In this document: positions 1 through 7,563 of the stretch, one piece after another | Numbering within the stretch: position 1 is the stretch's first letter | Layout of the letters: every line of letters starts with the position of its first letter | From: Sergeia podlipaevii | Lineage: Eukaryota > Euglenozoa > Kinetoplastea > Trypanosomatida > Trypanosomatidae | Direction of reading: 5' to 3' | NCBI GenBank assembly: GCA_030849805.1 | Contig: JASANZ010001926.1 | Span: forward strand, 1-25,038 | Length of the DNA stretch: 25,038 nt | Position numbers and translations under genes: made by a program | The notes under the pieces: generated by a model | What the model saw: only the letters and a program-made list of their open reading frames with translations | What the model was told of the DNA's origin: nothing | Database searches by the model: none

Positions 1-59
1 CGCATCACATCGGAAGACTTCTTCTTCCAGAGCTCATTCAGGTACATAAAAGCGCCCAT
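1..59 (-). CDS. RPL15: 60S ribosomal protein eL15 (RPL15), N-terminal fragment cut by window edge
   Basis: The minus strand encodes MGAFMYLNELWKKKSSDVM followed by the first two bases of an Arg codon, and then the window ends. This is the characteristic start of the eL15 family (MGAxxYLxELWKKKxSDVMR), a core protein of the large cytosolic ribosomal subunit. The start is the first ATG downstream of a run of 13 T on the sense strand, and the first AG after that run lies only 17 bases before it, so start and trans-splice site agree. Only 19 of roughly 200 codons are visible; the rest lies to the left. The fragment is short, but the near-exact family match and correct start position make the call fairly safe. 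It continues the all-minus gene order. Confidence 0.88.
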   Translation of the reverse strand, partial: MGAFMYLNELWKKKSSDVM

Positions 60-572
60 TTTTGCAACTTCTACAACTTGGACATCAAAGTTTTATTTAG
101 AGGTAAAAAAAAAAAAAGAATTAAAAAAATCAGCATAAAAAAGAAATAGTAACAGTAACAGTGATAAAGTTTGAACGGATACTCAAGTAGAGCGCATATT
201 AACAGTAACATTCAATAATAATAATAATAATAATAGTAACAATAGCACTCATATCATTTCTTTTGTTCCTGTTCCTTGAATAAATAGCTACTAGGCAAAA
301 CAAAAAGTCAAGAAGCGTCAAAGGCCATCGTGCAGTTTTAAAAGAAAAGTGCACATCCTTCTCCCTCCCTCAACTCTTTCTTGTCCACTTGAGGGGGACT
401 TCTACATCTTGCTCAAGTACACATTGCATTTTACATACACTAGAGAGTTGTGCTGACCGTCGAGTACTTAATGCGCACAAGCAAGACAACACACACACAA
501 AGAAAAATCACCATCCTGTAGAACAGATATATAGCACACGCCGTCCTTGTATGAAATGTGCCTTCTCCTCCG
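60..572. other. Intergenic: DRC3 3' UTR and eL15 5' region
   Basis: No supported gene. AT-rich spacer with an (AAT)n microsatellite at about 214-234, the poly-A/poly-T tract used for eL15 splicing, and a CA-rich patch near 490-500. Open frames here are short and resemble no protein family. It should hold the 3' UTR and polyadenylation site of the DRC3 transcript. Confidence 0.6.
77..117 (-). promoter_or_regulatory. Predicted trans-splice acceptor of eL15
   Basis: On the sense (minus) strand a T13 run (plus 105-117) is followed by a short AT-rich spacer, and the first AG is at plus 77-78. This has the layout of a kinetoplastid polypyrimidine tract and spliced-leader acceptor, and it would give a 5' UTR of about 17 bases before the ATG at 59. 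Inferred from sequence only. Confidence 0.6.
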
Positions 573-2237
573 TTAATTTACAGCACATGAATCGATGTGA
601 TCCGTCATCTGTTCTATGTATTCTGAAATTTCAGTGAGGCGTGCGCGGTGGCGAGCCTGTTCAGCCTCCACAATACGCCGCGCTCTGTCAGAGAGCAGCG
701 TTTCCTCCATTTTAGAGTGATGCATCTCGAGCTCCTCAAGCCGTTTCCGACGCATCTCAAACCACTCACCAAGCACCTTTTGATACTCCTCCTTGTTACT
801 CAACAGAGCTTCCGTGACTTCATCCACCTTTCCAGCATAGTAGTACTCTTCTGCCGACTGTTCACGTTTTTGCCGCTGCTCAAAAAGAACATCAAAAATG
901 TGTCTGAGTGGCACCTGAAAGTCCCCCTCCAGCTTAAACAAGGTTTCAAAGGAGCTTTGGATAAGAACATCTATCGCGTCGTTCCTCCACTTCGCAATGG
1001 TAGCGTTGTTCAGCGCCTCGAAGACATCATACTGATCAGCTTCCTTCTCAACCAACTCAGACTGCAACAAGAGAAGGTCCTGGTGAAGTGAGTCCGCTAC
1101 GTCGCACGAAAGTTCATCCTTTTCAAGTTGGGCGAGGCCCTTGGGAATGCATACCTTCAGCTTCTTCTCAAATGCTCTAATCAGCTCCTTGCTTTCCGCT
1201 GTATTTCTATCATTGTAGACACGCATGGCCTTAATGTACGCCTTGTCATCTGCATCACGCCGCCCGCAAATGCTCTTCATAGTCTCTGCAAGTTCCTTGG
1301 TCTTGTCATTGAAGTCGTTCTGGAAACGATCGACCAGCTCCTTAGAAGCAGAAATGACCATCTCACTCCGCAGAAGCGCCAGCATATCACGGCCATCAGG
1401 CTGCAGCTGAAAGAGCTCGTCACACAACTTGGTTTCGTCAGGGCAGTTGTACCGCTCATAGTCCTTAATAATCTTCTCGGTATCCATGATTGCCTTCTCT
1501 TCCGCAAGAATGCGCTCATCATCCTCGTCGACCGAAAGAAGATTTTCACGCTGCTCGTCTCTCGCTTTATGCTTTTCCTCCTGCTTTACTGCACGACCAT
1601 CCAGAAAGCGGAGTTTTGGTACAAAGGCCAGAATGCGTGTGCGGTAGTGCGGCATGGACTCAACTCGGCAGCCCTTCAGTACGAGCACACGCAACTCGCG
1701 GCAGTAGTGTAAGTACCGCGCGGTCTCGTCAAGATTGTCAATGAGATTGTCACCAAGACTGACTGTGGTAAGCTTCTTTAGGTGATCTAGCCCACTCACA
1801 GTAGTAATCTGGTTAGAGAACAAAAATACGTTCTCTAGATCTGAGAGCGCGTCAAGACCCTCTATAACTTTGATTCGATTAAAGCTGAGGTCGAGCCATT
1901 GAAGATGAGTCAAATGATCAATATTCTCAATCCTTTCAATGTGGTTGTTATCAAGACACAATTTCGTCAAGTTCCGCAGACCATACAAATTGTCAATGTG
2001 GCCAATTTGCCTAAATGACATGAGAAGCGTGGTGACCTTGTGGAATCCAACGCTCTCCACTTCATGACGCATCTTGTCCTTAAGAACTGCCTCTTCGCGG
2101 TTGCCAACCACACGCAAGCGCTCCTCGTCAGTAGTTGCCGCGGGAGCTAGAAAAATACTGTCGCGAATCAGTTTTTCGTCTATAACGTTTTCTCGTGGCT
2201 GCGCCATTAGCGGGTACACCGCATAACCCTTTGACAT
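573..2237 (-). CDS. DRC3: Dynein regulatory complex subunit 3 (DRC3/LRRC48-like), flagellar axoneme
   Basis: A 554-residue protein starting at MSKGYAV, the first ATG in the frame; the frame extends 17 codons further without an ATG. An ENVIDEKLI segment near residues 16-24 resembles the opening of DRC3 proteins. Leucine-rich repeats of the SDS22-like type run from about residue 73 to 190 (for example LTKLCLDNNHIERIENI and LQWLDLSFNRIKVIEGL), followed by an LRR cap around 195-215. The rest is charged and helical, predicted coiled coil. Layout and length (human DRC3 is about 520 residues) match DRC3, a linker subunit of the nexin-dynein regulatory complex that ties outer doublets together and controls dynein activity. 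A flagellar role is expected in a trypanosomatid. Another axonemal LRR-coiled-coil protein is possible but fits less well. Confidence 0.82.
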   Translation of the reverse strand: MSKGYAVYPLMAQPRENVIDEKLIRDSIFLAPAATTDEERLRVVGNREEAVLKDKMRHEVESVGFHKVTTLLMSFRQIGHIDNLYGLRNLTKLCLDNNHIERIENIDHLTHLQWLDLSFNRIKVIEGLDALSDLENVFLFSNQITTVSGLDHLKKLTTVSLGDNLIDNLDETARYLHYCRELRVLVLKGCRVESMPHYRTRILAFVPKLRFLDGRAVKQEEKHKARDEQRENLLSVDEDDERILAEEKAIMDTEKIIKDYERYNCPDETKLCDELFQLQPDGRDMLALLRSEMVISASKELVDRFQNDFNDKTKELAETMKSICGRRDADDKAYIKAMRVYNDRNTAESKELIRAFEKKLKVCIPKGLAQLEKDELSCDVADSLHQDLLLLQSELVEKEADQYDVFEALNNATIAKWRNDAIDVLIQSSFETLFKLEGDFQVPLRHIFDVLFEQRQKREQSAEEYYYAGKVDEVTEALLSNKEEYQKVLGEWFEMRRKRLEELEMHHSKMEETLLSDRARRIVEAEQARHRARLTEISEYIEQMTDHIDSCAVN

Positions 2238-2266
2238 TTTTGCAAAAGCGGCTGCGCTCTGCTGTT

Positions 2267-2293
2267 CTAAGAAACACTCAAGCAACAAAAAAG
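2267..2293 (-). promoter_or_regulatory. Predicted trans-splice acceptor of DRC3
   Basis: The sense strand reads a T/C-rich tract ending in AG at plus 2267-2268, with an alternative AG at 2277-2278. Splicing at either gives a 5' UTR of about 30-40 bases before the ATG at 2237 and removes the upstream part of the open frame, supporting the chosen start. Inferred from sequence only. Confidence 0.45.
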
Positions 2294-3391
2294 TATAAAC
2301 AAAACAAAATGCAAAGCCGATGTAGAATTTGACTAATTTTTTTTAGAAAAAAGTAAGCTTTCCTTTAGTATTTCTAATTTGCAACCTTAATAAAAGCGGC
2401 GCAGATTAGCAGAGCTCAGATGAACACTGCGGTAACTCTCAAAAGGCACAAAATCTACACGTCCGTGCGCGCTACAACAAAAAAACAGAGAAACAAAAAA
2501 ATAGGAAAAATCATGAGAGATGCAATTGCAGCGTCCGTACAACAATAATAAATAAAAATATACACAAAGTAACAAAAAATGGCGAGGCAGTGAAAATAGA
2601 CATACTCTCGCTACCTAAATTTTTGTTTGTTTGCTAGACCTAAAGTTACAACTCCAAACACTGTTGGTATTATAGACATTGCTGTCTCCACTGGAACCAC
2701 TATACAAGAGGAAATGATTCATATTAATCCTCCCTTTAGCTATTTTATCAGCCAACAGTATCATCGGGAGAGAAAACAAACGGTAAAGAGAACTGTGACG
2801 CAAAAGAGAAGACTGCAAGGTCGGGTATCAAAGAACCGCGATTTACAAAGAAAACTGTAACATCAATTATATATTTATATATCGCACCATATGCGCACGT
2901 GCAACAGCACAGGTTATAATCAAACAAACGAATACAAGAGAAAGATTATTTTAGTTTAGCTATCGTGCGGTAATCCTTCCCAGTTGCTTGCTAGCAGATC
3001 ACTTTGCTGCGAATAAACTTGCCTCCTAAAAGCTTTCACCGTGATGAGTCCGAGCATCAAAAGTTGATGATTAATGATTGCGTTCTATGCAACATATTAT
3101 GTATATAGCAAAACGCCAACTGGCAAATACAATCAAAGGAACTCCTTCTTTATTCATTGGTTTTTTTTTCTTCGTCACATGCAAGTTGAGCACGTCTCAT
3201 TTCCACACACACACACGCAAAAATATATCATCCATATATGAAAGAAGAAATCGGTAGTACCACACTGGAGCTTCTCCTCCGTCTTCACAGACACACAGGC
3301 ACCATATTCATAAGCAGATAGAAGTGATAACAACAATAGTAACATAGTAATGGAAAATGACGCGATCCCCAGCGCAATAGGCACACACTAA

Positions 3392-3416
3392 TACACACAC
3401 ACACACACACGCACAC
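3392..3416. repeat. CA/TG dinucleotide microsatellite
   Basis: Alternating CA units on the plus strand for about 25 bases, slightly degenerate at the 3' end (gcacacg). On the transcribed sense strand this is a GT/UG tract inside the likely 3' UTR of the cyclin gene. Confidence 0.9.
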
Positions 3417-3509
3417 GCGCGAAAAAAAAAATACACTTATACCAGACAACAGTGCCTCTTATATGGAAAAAGGGCAAATCAACAGCAAAGTTCAGCACTG
3501 GGCACATCA

Positions 3510-3548
3510 CACCCACCCACCCACACACACACACACACGCACACACAG
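3510..3548. repeat. CCCA/CA microsatellite
   Basis: Three CCCA-type units pass into about a dozen CA units on the plus strand, interrupted by one G. The sense-strand RNA would carry a UG-rich tract. It is a second CA block about 100 bases from the one at 3392. Confidence 0.9.
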
Positions 3549-3956
3549 GCTCACGGCCGTATACATATATAAATGTACTTGCTAAAACGCATCGCTAGGT
3601 CTCATCTACTTCTACCAGCATATATATATATACATGCAAAAGAAAAAATGAGAAAACTCCCCAAGAGTTGAACCCCATTCACCTCTGCATGTGCTTTACA
3701 CTACACATTGCACTACAAGATTACTATAGCATACATATGTTTTCTATTGTGGCTACCACCACACATTCAAATGTAAGCAACACGCTGAAAAAAAAAAGAA
3801 AGAGACCAAGGTAAGTGGGGCATGGAGGGAAAAACAACGGCCCTCAATCAAGCAAGAACAGTGCCATAGCCACAAAAAAAAAAAAAAACATCAGCTAATA
3901 ATAATAAAAAGCAGCAGTAGCAGTGACGTCCTCAGAACAATAGATGTCGTCTTCAC

Positions 3957-4631
3957 TTAAAAGCTTAGATCACACTCCAGTACCCACTGTGGCACAGGAA
4001 TGCCTTGACTAAAGTAAACCTCGAGCTGTTCCTGCTTACTGGCAAGGTTTTGGCCATTTTCAAGATATTCAGTAACTTCTGCACACAAACCACCGCTCTC
4101 TTTCACGGCAGTTGTGATGGAGAGTATCACCTCCATGTACTCTGTGGACGATATATCGGTACGAAATGAAATCAAGTCTGTCAGAAAGCGCAGCTCCATA
4201 CAACGCAGGTCCCATGAAGAAACACCGCCGATTTGCGAATAAAACGACATCGAATAAAAGAAGTCATCACGCGCCTTCGCAGCAACAACAATAGCTGTCA
4301 GCAATACACGGTGGATAGAACGAAGATGTAAGGGAAACCCGGTCAAAACAAGGCGCCGAAGGTACGCCATGGCAAATATGTATGCCTCTCCAGAGCAACT
4401 CATATACGTAGTAAGCCGATCCGCATATTTAGCTACTGTGATATCTGGCTCTTTCTCTGCACAGAAAAAATTGTATGAAGGAAACAACGGATTTGCTTGC
4501 TCGATGGTGTCAACCGCATCTTTGTTAGCCAATTGTTCTTGCCAACGTATGAGGTGATTCACATAAGCCGTGATTACCTCCCCTAGCCTCACCTGAGCCA
4601 GCGTCCTCGTCCTTCGTGCTCTTGTCTGCAT
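3957..4631 (-). CDS. PHO80-like (P-type) cyclin
   Basis: A 224-residue protein with one cyclin box at about residues 60-165. Diagnostic stretches are AYIFAMAYLRRL (83-94), HRVLLTAIVVAAKARDDFFY (107-126) and IGGVSSWDLRCMELRFLTDL (134-153), matching the PHO80/PCL cyclin pattern of an HRLLLTA-VA-K helix, a DD-YSN-like segment and a GG(I/V)S--EL--LE-FL segment. These cyclins bind and activate cyclin-dependent (CRK) kinases; trypanosomatids have several, in cell-cycle and possibly nutrient control. Which paralogue this is cannot be told. Length is normal for the family. The basic N-terminus (MQTRARRTRT) is probably outside the domain. The start is the only upstream Met, but it sits just two bases after an AG, so the 5' UTR may be extremely short. 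Confidence 0.88.
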   Translation of the reverse strand: MQTRARRTRTLAQVRLGEVITAYVNHLIRWQEQLANKDAVDTIEQANPLFPSYNFFCAEKEPDITVAKYADRLTTYMSCSGEAYIFAMAYLRRLVLTGFPLHLRSIHRVLLTAIVVAAKARDDFFYSMSFYSQIGGVSSWDLRCMELRFLTDLISFRTDISSTEYMEVILSITTAVKESGGLCAEVTEYLENGQNLASKQEQLEVYFSQGIPVPQWVLECDLSF

Positions 4632-5775
4632 TTCTAAAGGATATGTGTAGTAGTGTATAGTAGTAGTAGTAGTAGTAAGGAGTAACTAATGTAGATGTGG
4701 TGCACCGCCTGCTACACGATGATCGTCCCTAGTGCAGTAACCTTGCGTGCTCTGCTGGGGACAGTAGATGACAAACAGTAGAAAAGGAAGAGTAGCCGCA
4801 GGAGCAAAAGAACGCAAAAATAACAACAAAAAAGGACCTATTTCAGAGCAAAGGAGAGAGGAAGACACAGTCACTGCAGGTACATGTAGAAAAAAATAGT
4901 AAAAAAAAAGACATTCATTCGGAAATCTCACCTCAGTGCCTCAATGCAGAACGAAACACGACCACAAAGACAGGTCATAAAAAAATGAAATAAAGTTTCA
5001 GTGCCTTTTTCTCTCCTGTTCTTTAAATGGGCGATTCATCTCGTATTGAATGCGTGCCTCTCCCTTGCGCACCCAATCAAGCCATTTTTTTCCTCCCTCT
5101 CTCCCACTATCGCTACACAATTCATCTTCGCAGGCAACCATATGTGTACCCAATGAGATAAGAGGGGGGGAAAACAGACAACAGGAGGCGCCCTTCCCCC
5201 GCTATCGCCACGAGGGAAGAGACGACCTCAAAAACAATAAGAACAAAAGAAGATAAAGTGCCTGCATCGACGAGTGCAGAGATCCACAGTGGAGGGAAAA
5301 GAAAAAGATATAAAAGAGAACGACAGAAAGAGATACAAAGAAGAGGAGAAAGTATATTTTACAAGGAAAAAAAATAACGAACGCAGACATACCTTCAAAT
5401 ACACCTAAAAGGACGCGTGCGTTTGCCGTCAGTATTGGTATCCCGCCTCCCCTTCTCCACCTCTCTCTCTGCTTCCCTGCTTCTCATTCACTGGAATGTG
5501 GCGCTGAGGAAAGTAACAAACAGCAGTCCGGCCCTACTGAGCTGTCCAACGACTTCTCATATGAACATCAGTGGTATCGCATACAAAGCTTACCTTCCGC
5601 CCGCAATCAATCGGCTAGACAATGGGTAGTGCGTCTCAGAAAGCCCCATCCCGTACGCACAGGTGTGTGCCACTCATCACGGTCAGCTAAGCCCTGTACA
5701 ACAATGCACAAAAATCGAACGATAATCCACTAAACGGCACTTCTGCATGGCGACTAGGTATAGTCTTCAGAGTGC
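4632..5775. other. Intergenic: PAM2-like protein 3' UTR to cyclin 5' region
   Basis: No supported gene. The half near the cyclin is AT-rich with A-runs and the TAG microsatellite. The stretch 5400-5720 is clearly more GC-rich and less repetitive, yet its longest open frames on both strands are short (about 70 codons) and match nothing I know. On the minus strand it holds a GTGATGA and CTGA pair (about 5637-5682) resembling C/D boxes, but these are too close and lack a terminal stem. Confidence 0.5.
4634..4677 (-). promoter_or_regulatory. CTA-repeat tract and AG before the cyclin start
   Basis: The plus strand carries about seven TAG units (roughly 4656-4677) and further TAG/TG units closer in. 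On the sense strand this is a two-thirds-pyrimidine (CTA)n array ending in CCTTTAG at 4634-4635, two bases before the cyclin ATG. It may act as, or interrupt, the polypyrimidine tract for trans-splicing. The array is plainly visible; its function is inferred. Confidence 0.4.
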
Positions 5776-6930
5776 CTACTGTACGCGTCTCACCGCTCCC
5801 GGGACGAAAGGAGCCGCCTCCACATTGGTGCCTGGGCGAGGGGAGGATGAGGTGCTGATGATGGGATTGCCAGCGGGCTGATAAGCTTGGTGCATCGCTA
5901 GGTGCGACGGCGGCTGCTGCGGTCCCCCCAGCTGCTGCGCACCATATGCGTAGTATTGCATAGGATTCATCGACAACAAACCCGGCTGCAACGGGTGCTG
6001 AACGTATGGAACAGGAACCATGTACGGGTATGCGCCAGGCATCGAAGTCTGTGCCGCTGCAGCAACAGCCATTTGGGTCTCAAGCTGGGATGGCTTTAGA
6101 CGCATCTGCCCATCCCCAGCAACTTTAGCGGACGTGGAGACATCAAGAGAAAGTGCTGGTGCCGCCGGAGCTCTCTGCGCAGAATCGTCCCCATAAAGGT
6201 CAAAAACAAGCGGTCTCTTTCGCGGTTGATCGGTACTCTCCGGGACAGGGGCACAAATAGCACCCGAGGCGTCCCCCCACAAGGGATCGTGGAACAGAGC
6301 CAGGCTCTGGGGTACCTCAGCTGGGGCAGGCGTGGCTACGGTCGATGAAGTACGCATAACAGGCGGAGCGGATGGCGGCACGGAAAGAATTGTGTCCGCA
6401 ATGGACGAGACAACGCCTTGCCCAGGAATCTTCGTTCCGGATATGATCTCAAAGCGAGTGGTTGACATTCCTGTCTGCTTCGACGTTTCAGGAAACACTG
6501 GTTCATGCGAGCCCACAGAGTGAGATTTGGCCTCGCTCTTGTTCCCAAACGAATGCGTATCTACCGGGACCTCCACACCACTCGTTCCACCGTGAGGTTT
6601 CTCAGGCACCGGTTTGGGCTCTCTCTGCCTACTGGTCTGTATCTTAGCCAAAAGCGTGCTAAGGTTGGTGCCCTGCTCGCCATGTGATGGCTGGGTGGCT
6701 GTTACGCCTTGCTTGCTGGCGCCTAAGACAGTGATGGCAGCGCCAGTCTCCTTGTTGCCACGTGAGACAGCACCGTGCCTGAGGATTTCCGCAGGCAATG
6801 GCACTGCCAGCATCTCGCTAGTGTCGCGCAAGTTGACAATTGTCAAGTCGCACAGCTTGTGACGCCAAACGTGAACGTTCGGGTTCTGCCACGCAGGCCC
6901 ATCGTCGTTTCTCCTTTTCCCTTTGTCCAT
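5776..6930 (-). CDS. Disordered protein with C-terminal PAM2-like motif, function unknown
   Basis: Not recognised as a named family. The protein is 384 residues starting at MDKGKRRNDD, the only ATG in the frame; the frame runs 78 codons further upstream but a strong splice acceptor lies inside that part. A short ordered-looking N-terminus (about 13-50, NPNVHVWRHKLCDLTIVNL) is followed by a long Ser/Pro/Ala/Thr-rich disordered region containing LFHDPLW (212-218) and RPLVFDLYGDD (239-249). A Met/Pro/Tyr/Gln-rich tract runs from about 297 to 350. Near the C-terminus TNVEAAPFVPG (368-378) aligns without gaps to PAM2 motifs (L-N-x-x-A-x-x-F-x-P), which bind the MLLE domain of poly(A)-binding protein. 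I infer a cytoplasmic mRNA-associated protein that recruits or is recruited by PABP. No RNA-binding domain is visible. Leu is replaced by Thr at the first PAM2 position, so the motif needs testing. Confidence 0.75.
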   Translation of the reverse strand: MDKGKRRNDDGPAWQNPNVHVWRHKLCDLTIVNLRDTSEMLAVPLPAEILRHGAVSRGNKETGAAITVLGASKQGVTATQPSHGEQGTNLSTLLAKIQTSRQREPKPVPEKPHGGTSGVEVPVDTHSFGNKSEAKSHSVGSHEPVFPETSKQTGMSTTRFEIISGTKIPGQGVVSSIADTILSVPPSAPPVMRTSSTVATPAPAEVPQSLALFHDPLWGDASGAICAPVPESTDQPRKRPLVFDLYGDDSAQRAPAAPALSLDVSTSAKVAGDGQMRLKPSQLETQMAVAAAAQTSMPGAYPYMVPVPYVQHPLQPGLLSMNPMQYYAYGAQQLGGPQQPPSHLAMHQAYQPAGNPIISTSSSPRPGTNVEAAPFVPGAVRRVQ

Positions 6931-7563
6931 GGGGCACAACCGCTGGCGAGACACGTGCCAGGTGGGGGAGGAGCGGGGGGAGGTGCAGAGCCCTAGAGGG
7001 AAGGAGACGCAGAGAAATGCGTCCACGACAAAACAAAAAACAAATGGGTCACTACAGGAAATGGTAGTGCAAGTATGTTTGCGAAAGCAAAGGCGTGTAG
7101 CGACTGTACTCGTTGTCTCGCTCACCCTATGCCAGGCAGCTGGCAACCCGAGAAGATCCAACAAGTAGCGCTAGGCACGCGCCAGAAAACGCTAGCAATA
7201 AGCTTTAATAAAAATACAAATAAAAACCACGACGAAAAAAGTGTTTGTGGGGGGGATAAGATGTCGAAAGAGACCAAAGGCATTAAAAAGGGAGAAAAAA
7301 ATGAACACTCTAAATGCATAAGCATTCACGAGTACTATGATACGCAAGTGCTGAAATTTATTTTTATCTCTCGCAACTTTATAAACTTGAACGGAGCCCA
7401 CTCCTTTTTTTCTTAAGGCACATGGACAAGAGGTGCGGCATCTGCAGGGACAGAAAGAACGCATGTGGAAAAAAAAAAAATGCGCAAGCACATGACATCT
7501 CAGCAAACTGTGGACTCCCATCCTAGTATTTGGCGCACTGCCTCACTTACGGAACATAAACAC
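6931..7563. other. Intergenic: CDK5RAP3 3' UTR to PAM2-like gene 5' UTR
   Basis: No supported gene. It holds the pyrimidine tract and acceptor at 6993-7017, a G7 run near 7250, and A/T-rich sequence with an A-run near 7469. Open frames on both strands here look like noise (low complexity, no ATG or no family match). Confidence 0.55.
6993..7017 (-). promoter_or_regulatory. Predicted trans-splice acceptor of the PAM2-like protein gene
   Basis: One of the clearest acceptors in the window: the sense strand reads an almost pure C/T tract (plus 6995-7017) directly followed by AG at 6993-6994. The resulting 5' UTR is about 62 bases to the ATG at 6930. It excludes the upstream extension of the open frame and so fixes the start. 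Confidence 0.7.

Larger units (their letters stand above)
2238..3956. other. Intergenic: cyclin 3' UTR to DRC3 5' region (1.7 kb)
   Basis: No supported protein gene. Contains two CA/TG microsatellites (about 3392-3416 and 3510-3548), A-runs near 3421-3430 and 3874-3887, T-runs at 2337-2344 and about 3160-3170, a TA-rich patch at 3620-3632, and a small potential hairpin at about 3042-3072. No tRNA, snRNA or snoRNA could be recognised on either strand. Being long, it probably contains a long 3' UTR of the cyclin transcript. Confidence 0.55.

Noticed and set aside
648..1712. Two long plus-strand open frames (147 and 194 codons)
   Set aside because: Antisense to DRC3 coding sequence; no recognisable domain.
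3040..3075. GTGATGAGTCC read as hammerhead ribozyme core or snoRNA C box
   Set aside because: The hammerhead needs CTGATGA plus GAAA across a stem, which is missing; no CTGA D box follows at a suitable distance.
3660..3720. Sense-strand GGGTTCAACTC resembling a tRNA B box
   Set aside because: No matching A box upstream, T-stem does not pair properly and no acceptor stem can be drawn.
4686..4931. 81-codon hydrophobic minus-strand frame upstream of the cyclin
   Set aside because: No ATG start (begins GTG), Phe/Leu-rich because of T-rich sense-strand sequence, and it lies where the cyclin splice tract is expected.
5637..5682. Sense-strand GTGATGA followed by CTGA, a C/D snoRNA-like pair
   Set aside because: Spacing is too short for a typical C/D RNA, flanks do not form a terminal stem, and no outer C box is found upstream.
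6931..7164. 78-codon upstream extension of the PAM2-like protein
   Set aside because: No ATG in the extension, and a strong pyrimidine tract plus AG (6993-7017) lies inside it; the ATG at 6930 is preferred.
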